From contig NW_019091471.1 in NCBI RefSeq assembly GCF_001949145.1, positions 186,001-250,000 on the forward strand: 64,000 nucleotides of DNA, read 5' to 3'. The stretch's first letter is position 1, and the number at the start of each line of letters is the position of its first letter. The notes beneath the pieces are model-generated. The model searched no databases, was not told where the DNA came from, and saw only the letters and a list, made by a program, of their open reading frames with translations. Shown in pieces: positions 1-23,324 of this stretch. This stretch comes from Acanthaster planci (lineage: Eukaryota; Echinodermata; Asteroidea; Valvatida; Acanthasteridae). A program made the translations under genes and the position numbers.

Positions 1-3000
1 TTCAGTTCTGAGGAGCAATTTCGTTTGTGGTCTCTGAACACCTGTTAAGCTGACCGCGCTTTATTAACGATTGGTTATTGGTTAATGTCGCAAAAGTTTG
101 GACCAATTGTGTCTATTGTAGTATATTGGCCAATCAGATTGTACCTGCTAGAAATGTCGGCCGAGGACCAACACACCATGTGCTTGCGATCGCGAACATG
201 CTGTGGTTTTGTGTAACTAGGTGGTACGGTATAGGTTTTTGTCCTTCGGGTGCAGTGGGGAGGCCTATTTCGTGAGAAACAAGATGAGTTAGGTATGTGA
301 ATTTGAAACAAAACTGAGATCAGCCGGTTAGTTTCTTAACAGAATTTAAACCTTGCCTTGTTTTAGGCAGTGTGAACGTTGCTTGTATCATAAATTAGCG
401 TGGGAAAGTTGTTTCACGGTAGGCATTTGAAGTTGGCATAGCCATGATGGCCTAAATCGTGGGGCCTTGTCATGCGCTTGTCATACGAAGCCCCGTCCAT
501 GCCACGGCCACGGATTAATGTCTGAACCTGTCCTGTGTTTCTTAAGAATCTATTGTTGTTCGTGCTGTTAACAGTGTGCCCTGGAAGACAATATTTTATA
601 GTGTTTTCACTGGAACTATTAATTTTGAGTATTGAGTATTAACCAATAACACCATGGCTCGCGGCGTGGCCCTGATGCCCTGATCATGTTGGTCTCTTCA
701 GCTACTTACTGTGCATGTACTATATGTAGCTGCCCACTTTTATCTGATCAGGTTGTAGCATGGAGAATAAGATCAGAACACATTGTAGGCCTACATATTC
801 TGGAAAGAGGTCCATACAGACAACACTTGAGGCCCTGTACACAAACCTACTGATAATAGGCCTACCGGTTTGAGACTTGTGTGAAAAAACCTGTTTTTGA
901 AAGTGTTTTCTACCGTAAGTGAATTATGCTTTGGAATTTTCTTAGCTAAATTTCACTTCTTAGGACATGTTATCACTTTCTGACAGCTGTTAGAACATGT
1001 TAAGGGAAAATTTGTGTTGTCTGTATATGAAACTCTAACCCGTATTCCTCCTTGAATGTACTGCAGGCCCCGCCATTTCTTTAATTTCACCAAAAGGTGT
1101 ATTCACATGTTTGCAATAGTTAAGCAGACCGACAGACTAGAGAAAATAACTCGGCCTAGGCCTTGGCCTCTTGTGTTTCCAAGAAGTATACTGTTATAGT
1201 TAAGTCGTATCTCATACGTAGTCGTATTCAATCTACCGGTAAGCTCTGAAATTGACGCCATATGGTGAAGCCTCTTATATACACTCTTACCAAGGACAGA
1301 TTGAGTATAGAGTAAAGCTGAGTTTGATCCAAACCCAAGTTTAAAGACAAAACCAGTGTCATCCAAAGCTTTGTTGGGATACATCCATCTGTATCATAAT
1401 GTACAGTGTATGTATGGTGACAATAATTACATGTACATTTAGTAACTTTCTGGATGCTCTCATTTTTCTTGTGGGGGAGCATGCCATTTGTGTCCCCATT
1501 ATGCTCATGTGATAAATTTCGTAACTTTGCAGCATGATATAGAAATGTGTACCCAACTGATGCCGACTTACATGTATGAGATACTGTACCTGTTGCAATC
1601 TCTGCTTGAGAGATTGCAGTCATCTTTGTGGAAGTGTTTACAAGTGAATCATGTGTAACAAGTGATCAAAAAGAAAGTGAAAGAAATATGTCAAATTCAT
1701 TAGTATATGTACATGTATACAATAGACCTGTGCCATGTATACATTACTTGAAAGTTTCACCGACATGCAAGGAATTATTCCAAGTTGGTTTCTTATTATC
1801 TTTTGGTTCAGCCAGACTGAACCTTAATGGAAACGCACACTGTATACCATTTACACTCACACAAAAATAAGCAGTTCCACCTCCTGAGCTTCTCAAATTG
1901 TAACCCTTTGTCAGTTCATGCATGAGCGTGTTCCTTGGCCCAAAATGAACTTCATACATGTTGGCCCTATTCATTACTCGCTTGCATATTGTGTGAAAGT
2001 GCTTTGTTCGCTCCCAAATTTGTTCAATGAAGTTACTGAACCCAGAGGAGACCGCATGTAGTTGGCCAATCCCATAGGAAAGGAAGTAAGGGCAAAGAAG
2101 TCCACAATACGTGTATAAGCACACATTTCTACAGTTTAAATTAGCAGTAGTTGTGTACCAGTTGTTAAACTTAAATGTGATTGAAATAGTTCAGGATGTT
2201 TGCTGCTAAGCGATTATCAAAGTGATCTCAAGCATTCTTATTTCAAAGTTGTTGGGACCACTCATTTCCGCCTGTACAGCACAAACGTTGCTACAGTGTG
2301 CCGGTATTGTGGGGATCAAAATGCTGGGATTACCCAAATTCCCCTTAATCCTGCCCAAATATTCCTAACAAAAAAGGTTCCCCCCCCCACTGTGAGGTGT
2401 CAACTAGTTCATTTTAATACAAACAGAAGTGTAACGAATTGGGAAATGGGCACTTCCCTTGGTTTGCAGTGATCCCCCATGTACTGGGAGCTGGTTTCTG
2501 AGGGCACATTTATATTGTGCGTGTACAGTACCTGTACATCAAGGACACATTCATAGAGGTATAAAGGGTAACGGATGTTTATTCTGAAGATGTCCTCAAT
2601 TAGGAATCACAGGTATGGTATGGTATGATGCAAAAAAAGTGTTGGAAAGTGTTTATTATCATGTCACACCAAAACTTATCAAAACTGAGGGCTTCTCTCA
2701 ATATACACCATAAATTTATGCTGATGTTTGTGTGGGCAACTTGGATTGATGTAGTTCTATTCATGCCAGTGTGATTGTGTTCTTGCCAAAGAGACCACTT
2801 TTATCAGCTCTCCTAAGCAAATTGAACATTCCAAAGGGCAAAGTTTGAGTCACTGAACCCTGCTGCACAAGTTACACATACATGTACATGCTTTCCAGAC
2901 GTCTTGTTGATATATAAGCTCAGTCCTTGAACTCTGTGATTTGCACAGAGTTTGAGCGTGGGAAGGATACTCTCAAATGATTGGGACCCCCCCAACTCTT

Positions 3001-4190
3001 TGGTGTTGTTGAATCAACTACCAGCCCATTTTGGGGGGAGGGGTTGGATTTTTATATGTATTGTGAAAGATCAATTAGGGCCTACCTTGTGTTTCATTTT
3101 GTGACTTATCACCAGATAACCAGCATATCTTTTAATTCCTTGATTTCTGTTTTGTAATTTTTCAAGAAAGAAAGTTTTTTTCAGAAAGTATTTACATTAA
3201 CTCAAATAAGGTGTAGTGTGCATTGTTCCCAGTTGATTTTTGACAAAACATCCCACTACATGGTCTGACTGGGCTGCTTTGATCTGTTTTCACTGTGAAA
3301 CTTCAGCCTGATTGGCTTGGATATGAAGACTGGCACAATCTGTCTGGTAATATGGGCAAGCTTTCAAATAGACCACTACCCAGTGAACGTGGTGAAGCTA
3401 ACATCCTCCATGTAGGATTTTACAAAGGGAGCTTTTAGATTGAGTTATTAAAATCTGTCCACAAAAAGGGATAGACCAGAATTTGCAATGTTGTCTCAAT
3501 TTGATTTTGGAATAGGAAATTAGAATATTTGTTCCCTATGTTACACATCCACCAACTATGTTTCAACCCCCCCCAAAAAAAATAATATGTATGCTATTAT
3601 TTAGGAGGATGTAGAACAGGATCCCTTGCCCCTTTTGATAACATTACTGATCACCAAGGGGCCCCTTAGTTTTCATGTAGTGAAACTTGGATTTTTTTCC
3701 TCTTTTTTAATGAAAACTCTGCAGGATGATGTCAGGACCCTACACATTTTTGAAATTCTTGGGACCTGCCATGACCCAAAGGCCTCAACTTCAGCCAAGC
3801 AGGGTTGAGATTGGTGGGAAAGTCTGAAGGCTGAGCTCTTCTAGACAGTTGTTTAGTTGTGATCAGTTTCTGTACGTTATTATTCACCCAACTTGTCCTT
3901 GACACTGAAAAAAAAACATACGAAAAGAGAATGCAAATTGATCATTTCATTTTGAAAACCCTGGAATAACCATACCAAGAATATCAAGGCTTCACACTGC
4001 ATTATGGTTGGCACCAGTTGGTACATGCATGCCAAGGTACATGTACGATAAGTGGGAATGTGCAACATATACAGTTTCCATAAGAATGAGTCCAAGAGGG
4101 AGACTGTTTGAAGTGCCCCTTGCCAAAGTAAAGTTCAACAGGTACCGGTAAATCGTCCAGACAAGTTGGAGCCCAAATTTGCACAGGAGG
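1..4190. other. Upstream non-coding region of CDK4/6
   Basis: No exon of a recognisable protein is visible here on either strand. Open frames of 126-131 codons on the minus strand (about 1228-1623 and 1744-2124) match no family I know and show no convincing splice pattern. The first 300 bases are richer in CpG than the rest and carry CCAAT-type motifs, so a promoter or an untranslated first exon of CDK4/6 could lie there. A possible 3' splice site (CAG at 4158-4160) just before the CDK4/6 start codon is compatible with a spliced 5' UTR. Both ideas are inference. Confidence 0.5.
70..137. promoter_or_regulatory. Cluster of CCAAT/ATTGG motifs
   Basis: ATTGG occurs at 70-74, 77-81 and 125-129, and CCAATCAG at 130-137. 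The last two form the palindrome ATTGGCCAAT. Such spacing is typical of NF-Y bound promoters of cell-cycle genes, which would suit CDK4/6 downstream, but no TATA box or transcription start can be fixed from sequence alone. The motif cluster could equally serve a gene to the left of the window. Confidence 0.25.
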
Positions 4191-13465
<9,275 letters not shown>

Positions 13466-14141
13466 TTGGTTGATTTTGTCAGAGGGCAGGTTTTTTTCAT
13501 TTTGTCTTTTAACTGTGAGGTGCTAATCATCTCTCTTTGTTTCTGTAATGTTACTGGTTGTTCAAGGGTGGATCCAGAACCAATTTTTTTGGGGGGGAGG
13601 TAAAATTTGGTAATTTCTTTATGAAACCTTTCACAACCTCTTGGGAGGCTTTTTATGCACTTTTTGAAAGAAGGGAATTGAAATGACGTGTAAAATCACT
13701 TGTTTTTCCGTTCCCCCAAATTTTTCCTTTTGATAGGAATGGTTCCATTCCCCTACCCCCACCAGTGTGGTTGTGTCTCTTCATTTCTTTTTTGGGGGGA
13801 GAGGGGAACATGTAATCTGAACTTGTTTGTGGTGTGTCTGTTTTGCTTTAATTTGTTATTTTTTCTGTCGGCCTCAGTGGACTTGCTTTAAATACTTTAT
13901 TGTCAATGCATCAACATCACATGAAATGTATTAGAATTGTACTAAATTAGTACAGAGATATACTACGAAAGTTGTAGCTTTTGCTAACAAAAAAATAGTC
14001 GTGCGCAAATCAAAATATTACAAGCAATAATTATAGTTGTTAATTCTGAGTCTCGTGCAAAAGGGACCAAATACAGAGAGAAATTATATTTTCATTATAT
14101 TTTGATGTGAAATATGTAAATGGTGTAACTTTAAATGTGGC

Positions 14142-14147
14142 AATAAA
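14142..14147 (+). terminator. Candidate CDK4/6 polyadenylation signal
   Basis: AATAAA, 677 nt after the CDK4/6 stop codon. Two further AATAAA hexamers follow at 14954-14959 and 16019-16024, so the true 3' end, or alternative ends, cannot be decided without transcript data. Confidence 0.35.
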
Positions 14148-17100
14148 ATCTGGAGGAAGAAGCCACTGCCACAATGTTCAAATTGATAGTCCACAAGTCA
14201 AATGTTTTATATCTGTGAACCAAAACTCGGTACAAAAGAAAATGCGGAGTTGCTCATGGAGAGACTCAAAAGAGTTTTAACTTTGGAGTTCCTTTAAAGC
14301 ATGTTTCTATCCCAGTTTGGCTGAAGTAGTATTCTTTCCATTTGTTGCTTTGAAACCGACTGGTGAGTATTTTGTGAAGTATTCGATGACATTCTTCACG
14401 TAAAACTGTCAATGAAATTGGAAGTGTCAGGGATATTTTTCTTAAGCCAGCAGACTTTTATATTTGGTACCACATTTGTCTAATATTTTTGTACTCTTCT
14501 GAGAAAAAGTCTCTTCAATAACTTTTTTGTATTCTGTCGGTCATGTGATGAACAAATGTGGCCAGAAATGGACCAAAATACATACTATTTACCATTACAT
14601 AATGTGGTAAAATATTAGTAAGAACATCACTGGTGCTAATCAACCCCTATTCAGCAGATCGGTGGTTCAAATTGGTGCTGTCATTATTTTCATACTTCAA
14701 ATGGTCCCAGGTGATAACAAACCAAAGTAAGCTAATCAGTAAAGGCCAATGTGTGGCACCATACCGATACATATGGCAGAAATGAACCCTGATCTATATT
14801 TGGTTGAAGTTCAAGCATGGAAGGTGCAGTGGAGTGGCACTTGTATTCAGCGTTGTATTCAGAGCCTGGAGGACCCAAATCAGATTTCCGTCCATAGCAA
14901 TGCAAGTTTCAGTTATCACACAGCCCAATTGTTAGTTAATTGAATTTAAGTGAAATAAACTGACACTCACCTTGGGTTATTTTTCATTCTGAAAAAGCAG
15001 TGAATTAACCCTAAGAGTACTGAATCCTTGGCTGTTAAATATAAATTGAATGAGTCTGGCTAAATATTAAGTGACAGGACTCATCTGAGAACATGTTTAC
15101 TTTTTGAGGTTCAAAGGTATTTGTAAGGTAAAAGTATGTTTCGTGTTTCGTCACAAAATGTAAAATGAGTAGAGAGGTTTGAGGTCACTCTCGGTCCCTA
15201 GAACTTGACATTTCAAACAGAGCTGTGCCCATCTTCAAAACTCTGCTGAAGATGGCATCTGATGATTTTTTGTCTTCGGTAGCGGTCTGAAGATGAACAT
15301 ATGATGCTGTAGAGCACACTGTTCAAAATGTCAAGTTTACCTGTTCTTGGTGTTCTGAGTAGTTTGCCGTGCTCATTTTCAGGATTCTACCGAGAACTAA
15401 GGCTGCAGTTAAGTCCATTACGTCTCTGCAAGTCCTTCACAGGCCATCTTGTCTTAAGACAGGTCACAAGCTCTTCAAATGAACTGTGACAAGAGAATTT
15501 CCGTGTCGTATGTAGTCCTGCAGCATGAGACTGGACTTGTGAAAAGGCCATGTGAAGGACTCAACAAGAACCTTGCCGAATTAAACAAACACTGCTGTGC
15601 TCAGCCGTAAACTTCATGTTAACTGTTTTTCTTCGGAGGCACACAGTTCACATGGAGTTAAACATAAATGGTGCTGTCAAAAACTTCTTCAAACAACGAC
15701 TTGTGTGCTTCAGTTGGAATTGTGAATGAAGCGGATGGTTGTTGAAAACAGCTGAAATAATTTTTGTAAAGCCGAGCCATTGAGAGCTGTTCATTATGCC
15801 TGGCATGGACAACCCTTTGCACATCATTTGTTCTTTTTTATTTTGGTTTGTATCATTTTTGTTTTATATCAATTTTGGTTTGTACACAGCACCTTTTTTA
15901 AAATGTGGAATTTCACTTTTGTTTCTCCAATGAAAGAGGACAGTTTTTCCAAGATTTCCCCAAATAGTGTGCAAGAAGTATTGCAGTGTTTGTATCTGTT
16001 TGGAGTATGAATATTTTAAATAAAGAAATATATTATATGCGGCTTTTTACTTAATGATATTTTAATTTTTGGTGCCACAAGTACTTTGGCTGACCAGAAG
16101 CTGCCAACTTTTCAGTATAATTAGTTTGACTGTAGTGTCTAGAAGTGGATTCCTGACATTTTGCAGTTGCTCTGGATTGCTGTTTGTAGTATGGTTATAT
16201 CATATGGATGGTCTGTGTTCTTCTAATGTTGTCGGTTTTGATTCTTCTGAGGCAAGTGCTTTTAACATTTGGGATTCACTCGAAGTATTCAAGACTGCAT
16301 GTATTTCACAACGGTACTTTTCTGTATTATAGCAGTAGCTTTAATTACTAAGAATATTTTGAATGGGAGCAAGATTTTATAGAATTGGTATGTTGGCATA
16401 TGCATGTAAAAAAACAGGGGCACAAGTAAAACAGTACCAACTTTCCTTCGATTGAACGTGCATGTTTGTACACACATTGCTGCAAGTGACTGCAAAGAGT
16501 GCTGCTTCAATATAAGTTGTAAAGTGCACAGTTTGTTATTTTCTCATTGCAAAGAGCAGTGATTTTTTTTTTCAATTTAGTTTCGTACAATGTGGTGAAA
16601 TTTTTTCTGGGTGAACAACAGCAAGATTCATGGGAAGGGTAAGGCTGTTTATTCCTGTTCAACCACAAAGTCATTAGAAAGCTAACCTTGGTATCCATTC
16701 AGTTCTAAATTTACACCAGGTCAGGGTGGGTTACTCTTGGGACATTATTTGCTCAGTTTAAATGTGGTAGAGTTATCAGACATGGTAAAGTTTGATCAGT
16801 AACCACAAGTCAACCAGTGGTCAGTTTATGTTTTGTAGCCGGTGCCCGGGTTAATTGTTAATTGGTTACCAGGCAAAACCAACCAGTTGACTGATCGTCA
16901 CTTGTCAAAACTTGCAGGGCCCATGATGGCCGAGATCTCTTACTGTGCTGGGTTTTGGAACTTTGATGATGAGAACTACTGGTATTTGTTCTTACTGAGG
17001 AACTTTGATGATGTGTCGGCATGCGTGCTTCAGTGACCTGAATTCTGTTTGCTACGCCGCTGCAACCAAGGGGATCTGGGGCAGTCAGTAGTGCACTACA

Positions 17101-18854
17101 TATGGCGGATTTGGCATACCTAGTACATGTATATCTTTATGGTTGACAGTATGAATATGCATGTACAGTGTAGAGTACCGAAGTGTGATGTCATTTTGAA
17201 CCAGGAAGTGTAGTGCAAACAAATGGAGCACTTGCGCATATTTGTTCATGCGCTGGTTCTCGTGCTACTGCCTTCTACGCACATAATTGTGCCTGTGACA
17301 TATTCACTTTGCTACTCTATAGCACTATTGAATTTGCTCCTGTTAGCAGGAGTTAGTACATGTTTTAATGAATAGCATGCAGTATTAACTGACAATTACA
17401 TCTTCAAATACACATGTGGTTTATACTACATCGATCTTCGTTTTTTATGCCGACCCCAAGATTTCAATCAGAGATATGATTTTTTTTTTTTTTGGTCTTT
17501 GCGAGTAAAGCTTGATTATTTCGACCAAGCAATGGTAACCTGAGCCTTGAACAAATAGTTTTAAAATAAATTTTCTATGTTTTCAAACCCATGTTTTTGT
17601 ATGTGAGACTTTGTGTGGTATGCCAGTAGTAATGCTAAAGCTAAATTTTTGGATTTGCAATCAGAACATAAATTGCATTTTTATCAGTGGATTGGGCTCC
17701 ATACCAACATGTAAGAAATAATTTTATAAAATGTTTTATTTTTTTTTTAATTTGAAATCACATTCTTAAAAATGAGAGGAAAAAAGCAGTTCAGCTCTTC
17801 TGCTTAATTACAGATTTACCTATATCAGCCTGTGCATTTGCGGTGGACTTTCCATGTCGGCAGAGGCGACATCGCCTGCTTAGATAAGACATGATGGGTG
17901 AGGATGTGTTGTGTTACAGAGCAGGGTGGTTTATTACACACTGAAGAACTCTGGAGAGTATATGCTCTTCAACTTCCTCAGACCTGGACGTGTGAATGCA
18001 CACACTGACTTATCACCTGTGGAGCAAGATTCTTCATTGATTTTCTTGAACAAGTCTTTCATCATCTTGAAGCCGAGTAATAATTTAGTACACCGTCACA
18101 TGCAGCTGTACATGTTGCAGATGGAAAAATTTTAATAATATGGACCACTGCGTGTTAAATTATGTATATATGCGGTGCTGATGCATTCTGTGGTGTCAAA
18201 CATACAGAGAAGGGCAATTAGGAATGTGGCAATTTTAAATGTGTCAAAAATGTGTACTGGTGATAATCCACTTCTGTAAAATGTCGAATTTGTAGAGTAG
18301 CTTCACATTTCCAGATAACGCCGTAAAATTATTTGTATTACACATTTCTTATTTATCTTGCGGGTAATGTAATATATTATTTAGCAGTGTTCTCCCCTTA
18401 GCTTGGATAGGAGATATTTCAGGAACTAGGCAGGGAATCGTTCATGGTTTGAAAAATTTGAGGGGAAAACCACATTCACGTAGATCTATCCTTTACATGA
18501 GATGCATATTTGTGCTTTGGTTCCATTGGGATGAGCACCCTTGGTGCCTTCACTGTTGCTGAGTTCATAAATGTGTGTGCCTCCAAGATGGCTGCTTAAT
18601 GCAAAGGGTCCATTTGGCTATATCTGAATGCAGAAACCAACACTAGCACCCATGGAAGCCACTGGCTGCAGCCATATTCCACTGAGCATTCACACTGTAC
18701 AGGAACCACTTGATTTGGACACCGCTGTAGTTCAGGTCAAAACCATGCAGAGACCGAGGTCAAAAGTGAGGATCAAAAAACCATCGCAACTCCCTCAACA
18801 TCCTGCAATCTCGTTAAAGCACAAAATCCAAGAAGCAGTTGTTCCCAGATTTAC

Positions 18855-18860
18855 TTTATT
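18855..18860 (-). terminator. Candidate SLC48A1 polyadenylation signal
   Basis: TTTATT on the plus strand is AATAAA on the minus strand. It would give SLC48A1 a 3' UTR of about 2.1 kb. I see no closer canonical hexamer on that strand, but variant signals were not excluded. Confidence 0.25.
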
Positions 18861-20934
18861 GATACTGATCCATTCGTCGTGAAAATGCAGTCAAAATTTC
18901 TACCAAAGAAGACCATATTTATGACCTACATGTAACTTCAAGGAGCATATATTTACTTCTTTAAATTACAACACAAAAGAACAATAACTCTGAACAACCA
19001 CTGGGCATTTGGTGATCCACATTAATTTTGTTTTGACCCTGTGACCCTGTCAAGTCCTGAAAGTGACTCTGCATAACATCCCCAAATCAATTAACTCATT
19101 GCCACACCACAATGACAGGGGAGGGGGTGTACAGTCAAATGATTTACATGTACGGGACCCCTGTTGCTTATCTGTGAAACCGTATCACTGGCACAGGTCT
19201 TTTTTTTTTAAGTACATTTCATATGGACAATGTTAAACTGCAAAAAAAAAAAAAACACACACTTACTAGCACAATATGCGTACCCTGTACAATTGGTGAA
19301 AACAAGTGCTTCTGAATTAAAACCAAAACCAACAATGAATCACAACTTGTCATGTGCATCATCACCACTGCACACTGGCGGGGGGGGTGGCCAGGGAACA
19401 AGTCCTCCCCCAACTATTTCAATTCAGGGAATGCCCTCCCTGGCAAGTCCTATAATAATAGCTTCTTTTTCACAGGAACGTCCTCAATAACACTTTGACA
19501 AAGTCAATAGTCCTGTAGAAAGCAAAGGCTGATAGACTTATCTGTGATTCATGACGTTATGCTTTGTTCACACGTGCCCTATCCTGTAGCAGTGGGGTGG
19601 TACACACCCATGGAGCCCAGATAGGAAAGGTGCACCTGTAAAGGTGAGTGATGTTATGTTTTATGTCTGTTACATGTAAGCCCATGCAATCAACAAAACC
19701 AAAACGAGAAGAATTTGGGACTTTGTAAATCTACATCACAAGACTGCTCACGTAAGTTTACATCATGAATCATGAACAGAACAAAAATTCACTCTTACAC
19801 TAATAGCTCTGACTTTGATATAGAATTGCTCATAAAACACACACCTTTTGTATTATTCAAACACACCAATTATGTGAACTTTGCTTGCACTTTACAAAAG
19901 CAAAATATTCTACAGCAAAAAGAATTTTGTGTGGTGATTTGTTTGGAAAACAAAAAATACACATACATATATGTATGTACATTCACACTATGCAATATCT
20001 TGTAGAAACATACTTTTTGCTGTCTCGGTACATATGAGATGGTATACAATTACTAATACAAATTTGAACAGTTGAAGCAAGAAATTTGCACATACCAGAT
20101 AATGATAAACCATTTTAGAAAATTACTTTTAAAGCTGTTTTTCTGCTTCTGATTATAACTTTGGGCTCAAGGCTTCGGCACACAATATGACAAAGAAGAT
20201 ATATTTCCATTAGCTAATTTGCCACAAAGTCAGAAAGTGTCAAGGAAAATCTCAAGGAACAATTTTTCTGTTCTCAAACAATTCCCATACAGGTGAACAT
20301 GTATAAATTTAGAGTTGTTACTTCAATTGAGTATGTCTTAGAAATGCACTCCAATGGAAGTATGCATAAATTCTCTGCTTTTAACACGGAGTATCCCCTA
20401 CTCTTACACTGAAGTTGCATTTAGGCTCATGTAGCATTTTTCTACAAAGTAACTCTGTGCATCTTTGGAAGAATTTTAAAAATAAAATGAAACAAAATCT
20501 GTCAATCATTCGGGAAATCAATGACTTAAAGCATTCCTTTGAATATACATGTATTGTCTTGAAGTAAAATTTATCGGTGCCCTGTTGTCCAGTAAGGCAG
20601 CAGAAACATAGTTTACAAAAAGAAATATACAGAATTACTTCTCTCTTTTCAATCTTTACGATAAAGCCACACTTTCAACATTTTACAAGTTACAAATTTC
20701 CCCTGATTCAAATCATGCTCATGGTTGACAAAATGAATAAACATCATAAACATCATTTGACATTCATGGTTCTGGAGAATTTGGAGACATTTTCTTCTTG
20801 GGCAGTTCGTTCTCGCACATGCACACACATTCTCAGTTTCAAAAGAATTACACTTGACACACAGAAAAACTTATAATGAAATGAATTCAATATCTCATGA
20901 GCTTTTTCTTTTTTCTCAAAATATAACAGCATTT

Positions 20935-23324
20935 TCAGGGAATGGAGACATACTTGGTGATGTAAAATCGTCGGTAACTTTTTGAATACCAGAAGAGAGC
21001 AAAGGACCATTTCCATGTCATGAAGACCCAGACTGCTGCAACGTAGTAACCGCGGTGGGGCCCATTCAGTGGTGTGACAGCTGCAGAGAGGAGTTCAGGT
21101 TGGACACAATCAGAGGAAAAAATCCCACAGCTACACATATTGATTCTTATCAATATTTACTGGTAAATGCATGATCTATCTGTTGTACTCATGACCTGTA
21201 ATCTATTTCAAAGATGGATTTGCGCAGGGGAGATGTAAATTAATTGAAAAAAAAATTTTTTTCTTGATTTTTTTTGTTGGGTACACTTGTGGTTTTTTTC
21301 ACAAGCCCTGGGGGGCATACACTGAGTATACAGTGTTAAACTACACGTCGGGCAGGGCAAAAATCCAAAAAAATTGACCTGTAATCTCCACAAATTTTAA
21401 TACAACTGTATTGACTTCATGAGCAAAATAACTTTTCTGTATGGTCCTGTATTGGTTCTGAAGGTAAAGTGAGCTGTACAGAAAAATGAAAAGGACATTC
21501 TTTGTTCAGTGAGACATTCTAGACCCAATTCCATGGTTCTGCAAGCCACAAATTCTGTCACTTGTGATCATCATTCAACATGTATTCTTACAAGATGCAC
21601 TGAAGCACCAAAATTCCAATTGACCCTGTAAGCACAAACTCCCTAGTTTCAGGATGTGCATAATAATGACCTTAAATTCTTAGCTAATCTGTAGGATGCA
21701 TACCCAATTGCAGTATTCTCTAAGTTAATTTCAACTTGATGGAGACTTACACAAATATTTTAACGGGAGATGTGGATTTGTAGCTCACTAAAAACCTTGT
21801 CAAAAATCTTGCACATTTCTTGACATCCTTGCCATTTTTGAAATAGGAAGCAATCATAGAGTTATAGACAGCTTCTTTTCATCAAAATTTGGCTACAATA
21901 GGTATGTACATGTATACAAGTTGAATAAGTTGAAATATTCCAGAATATAGCACCCAAATTGTTAAACTTCACGGCAAGACTTTAAAGACTGGTGGCTACT
22001 TTTTAAACATGACTGGAGACAAGAAAAGCTTTTGTGGGTTTCTTTTGAAGGTTGGAGAATGCTGCAGTTTTATTCAGAAATTAGCCGAGATTTTTCTTGC
22101 ATGCAGTGCCCATGATACTGCGGTCTCTGTAGTGAAATGGCACATTTCCAAAACTCCAATAAATTCCACCAAAAAATTATCTGCTTACGTTGCTTTTGCA
22201 CAGCAGCTAAGGCAATGTAGGTGATGAAAGCCGCTACTGCTCCAAGCTGTACAAAGAATCCAAGAATGATGGGCAGTTTGAGACGATTCAGCCAAACATC
22301 ATGATTACCCTTCAGGTGTTGTATGTGGACAATAAGTGTAAAGACGGCAAAGATTCCTGCAACCAGACCAGATGTTAATATCAAAATTCAACACTTTGGA
22401 TATTGTGCATGTCTCAGAAACAAATACACGTACTTTCATATGCTACCTACAGTAGATCCCATAAATGCCCCAGTGCTGTATGCTGTACCGTGTTTATGTC
22501 GGTTATACAAAATGCAGCATTCTAATGCATGCTCTGGTGATGGTGGTACACCTAGATTTGCCTATATGAGCCCGTCAATTTACATGTATGGGTGGATTCA
22601 ACATCTCCCTTGTGCTTGTTCATTTTGCTGGTTGTAAATTGTATGTGTGTATTATGAAGGCTTTTCTCACTAGTTCTATAATGTAGATGGGAGAAGAAGA
22701 ATCAAATGCCAGGGGCACCGTGGGCCTTTAATGCCTGCCTGGTTCTCATGCAGACATAACACAGATTTGCCAATTGATTTTATTGCTCTATGACCAAACT
22801 AAGCTGGGGTGGTCGGTGGGATGTACTCTGCACTAGACGCACGAGAGGATGTGCACTTGGCATGTTGCCTCCAGCCTCAGGCCTCATCTGATTCAGCCGT
22901 GCCTCTAGTCATGCTGGACATAATTGTCATGATTGTGGCCTGGGGTAAGTAATGTCACTCAAATCATATCATGGAGGATTGTTCCTCTGTGATGCATGAC
23001 CGGGGTAAGGTGCATGAATATTGAGGGTCATTTAGGGGTCATGCTTAACTCACCACTTGCCAATCCCCAACATGCAATGTGATAATTCCTGAAATCCGCC
23101 ATGGCCAAAAACACGATGAAGACCAGCACGCCGACCGAGATGCCGGTCACGGCCAAGCCGATCCTGCACCGCATCGCCGTCGGTGTGGGCTCCATCGCGG
23201 TAGGCTGTTTCTGCGTTGACGTACTAGTACTCGAAAAAGCAGGGGTCGGAAGGCCAGCGTCGTCCTTGATCTCTTGTGATGATGCTGTGTCTGCAACATC
23301 GGGAGCTGAAGAAAGGTGACTCAT
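20935..23324 (-). CDS. SLC48A1: SLC48A1/HRG1-like haem transporter (complete, 3 exons)
   Basis: Coding exons on the minus strand: 23324-23054, 22356-22189, 21080-20935; 585 nt, 194 aa, both introns phase 1. Four hydrophobic segments follow a Ser/Thr/Pro-rich N-terminus of about 50 residues: 55-76, about 92-106, about 119-142 and about 157-177. The conserved core reads as in human HRG1: GIFAVFTLIVHIQHL carries a TM2 histidine (His101) at the position of the haem-ligating His of the family, and WVFMTWKWSFALFWYSKSYR matches the last helix and its aromatic/basic cytosolic tail. Known role: HRG1 proteins move haem across endosomal or lysosomal membranes into the cytosol. Oddities: the N-terminal extension is absent from the 146-aa human protein, and the short tail ends SIP without an obvious acidic dileucine sorting signal. 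The start was chosen at the first ATG with good similarity downstream; no upstream exon is recognised. Confidence 0.85.
21205..21390. repeat. Dispersed hairpin repeat, copy A
   Basis: It contains the hairpin CTTGTGG-T(n)-CACAAG followed by a stretch ending ACGTCGGGCAGGGCAAAAAT. The left part (GATGGATTTGCGCAGGGGAG) is the inverse of the 3' part of copy B at 36990-37205. The two copies therefore share modules in different orientation. The repeat lies just upstream of SLC48A1 exon 3, in intron 2. Confidence 0.65.

Larger units (their letters stand above)
13466..20934. other. CDK4/6 3' flank and convergent interval to SLC48A1
   Basis: This 7.5 kb stretch lies between the stop codon of CDK4/6 and that of the minus-strand SLC48A1. 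It probably contains both 3' UTRs. No protein family, RNA gene or complete transposon is recognised; open frames are short, AT-rich and unrelated to known proteins. A degraded repeat at about 13562-13690 (GGATCCAGAACCAATTTTTT followed by a G run) resembles sequence at about 25038-25195. Confidence 0.55.

Noticed and set aside
1228-2124. Two minus-strand open frames of 131 and 126 codons
   Set aside because: No family resemblance, no convincing splice sites and ordinary intergenic composition; kept only as a note in the upstream region.
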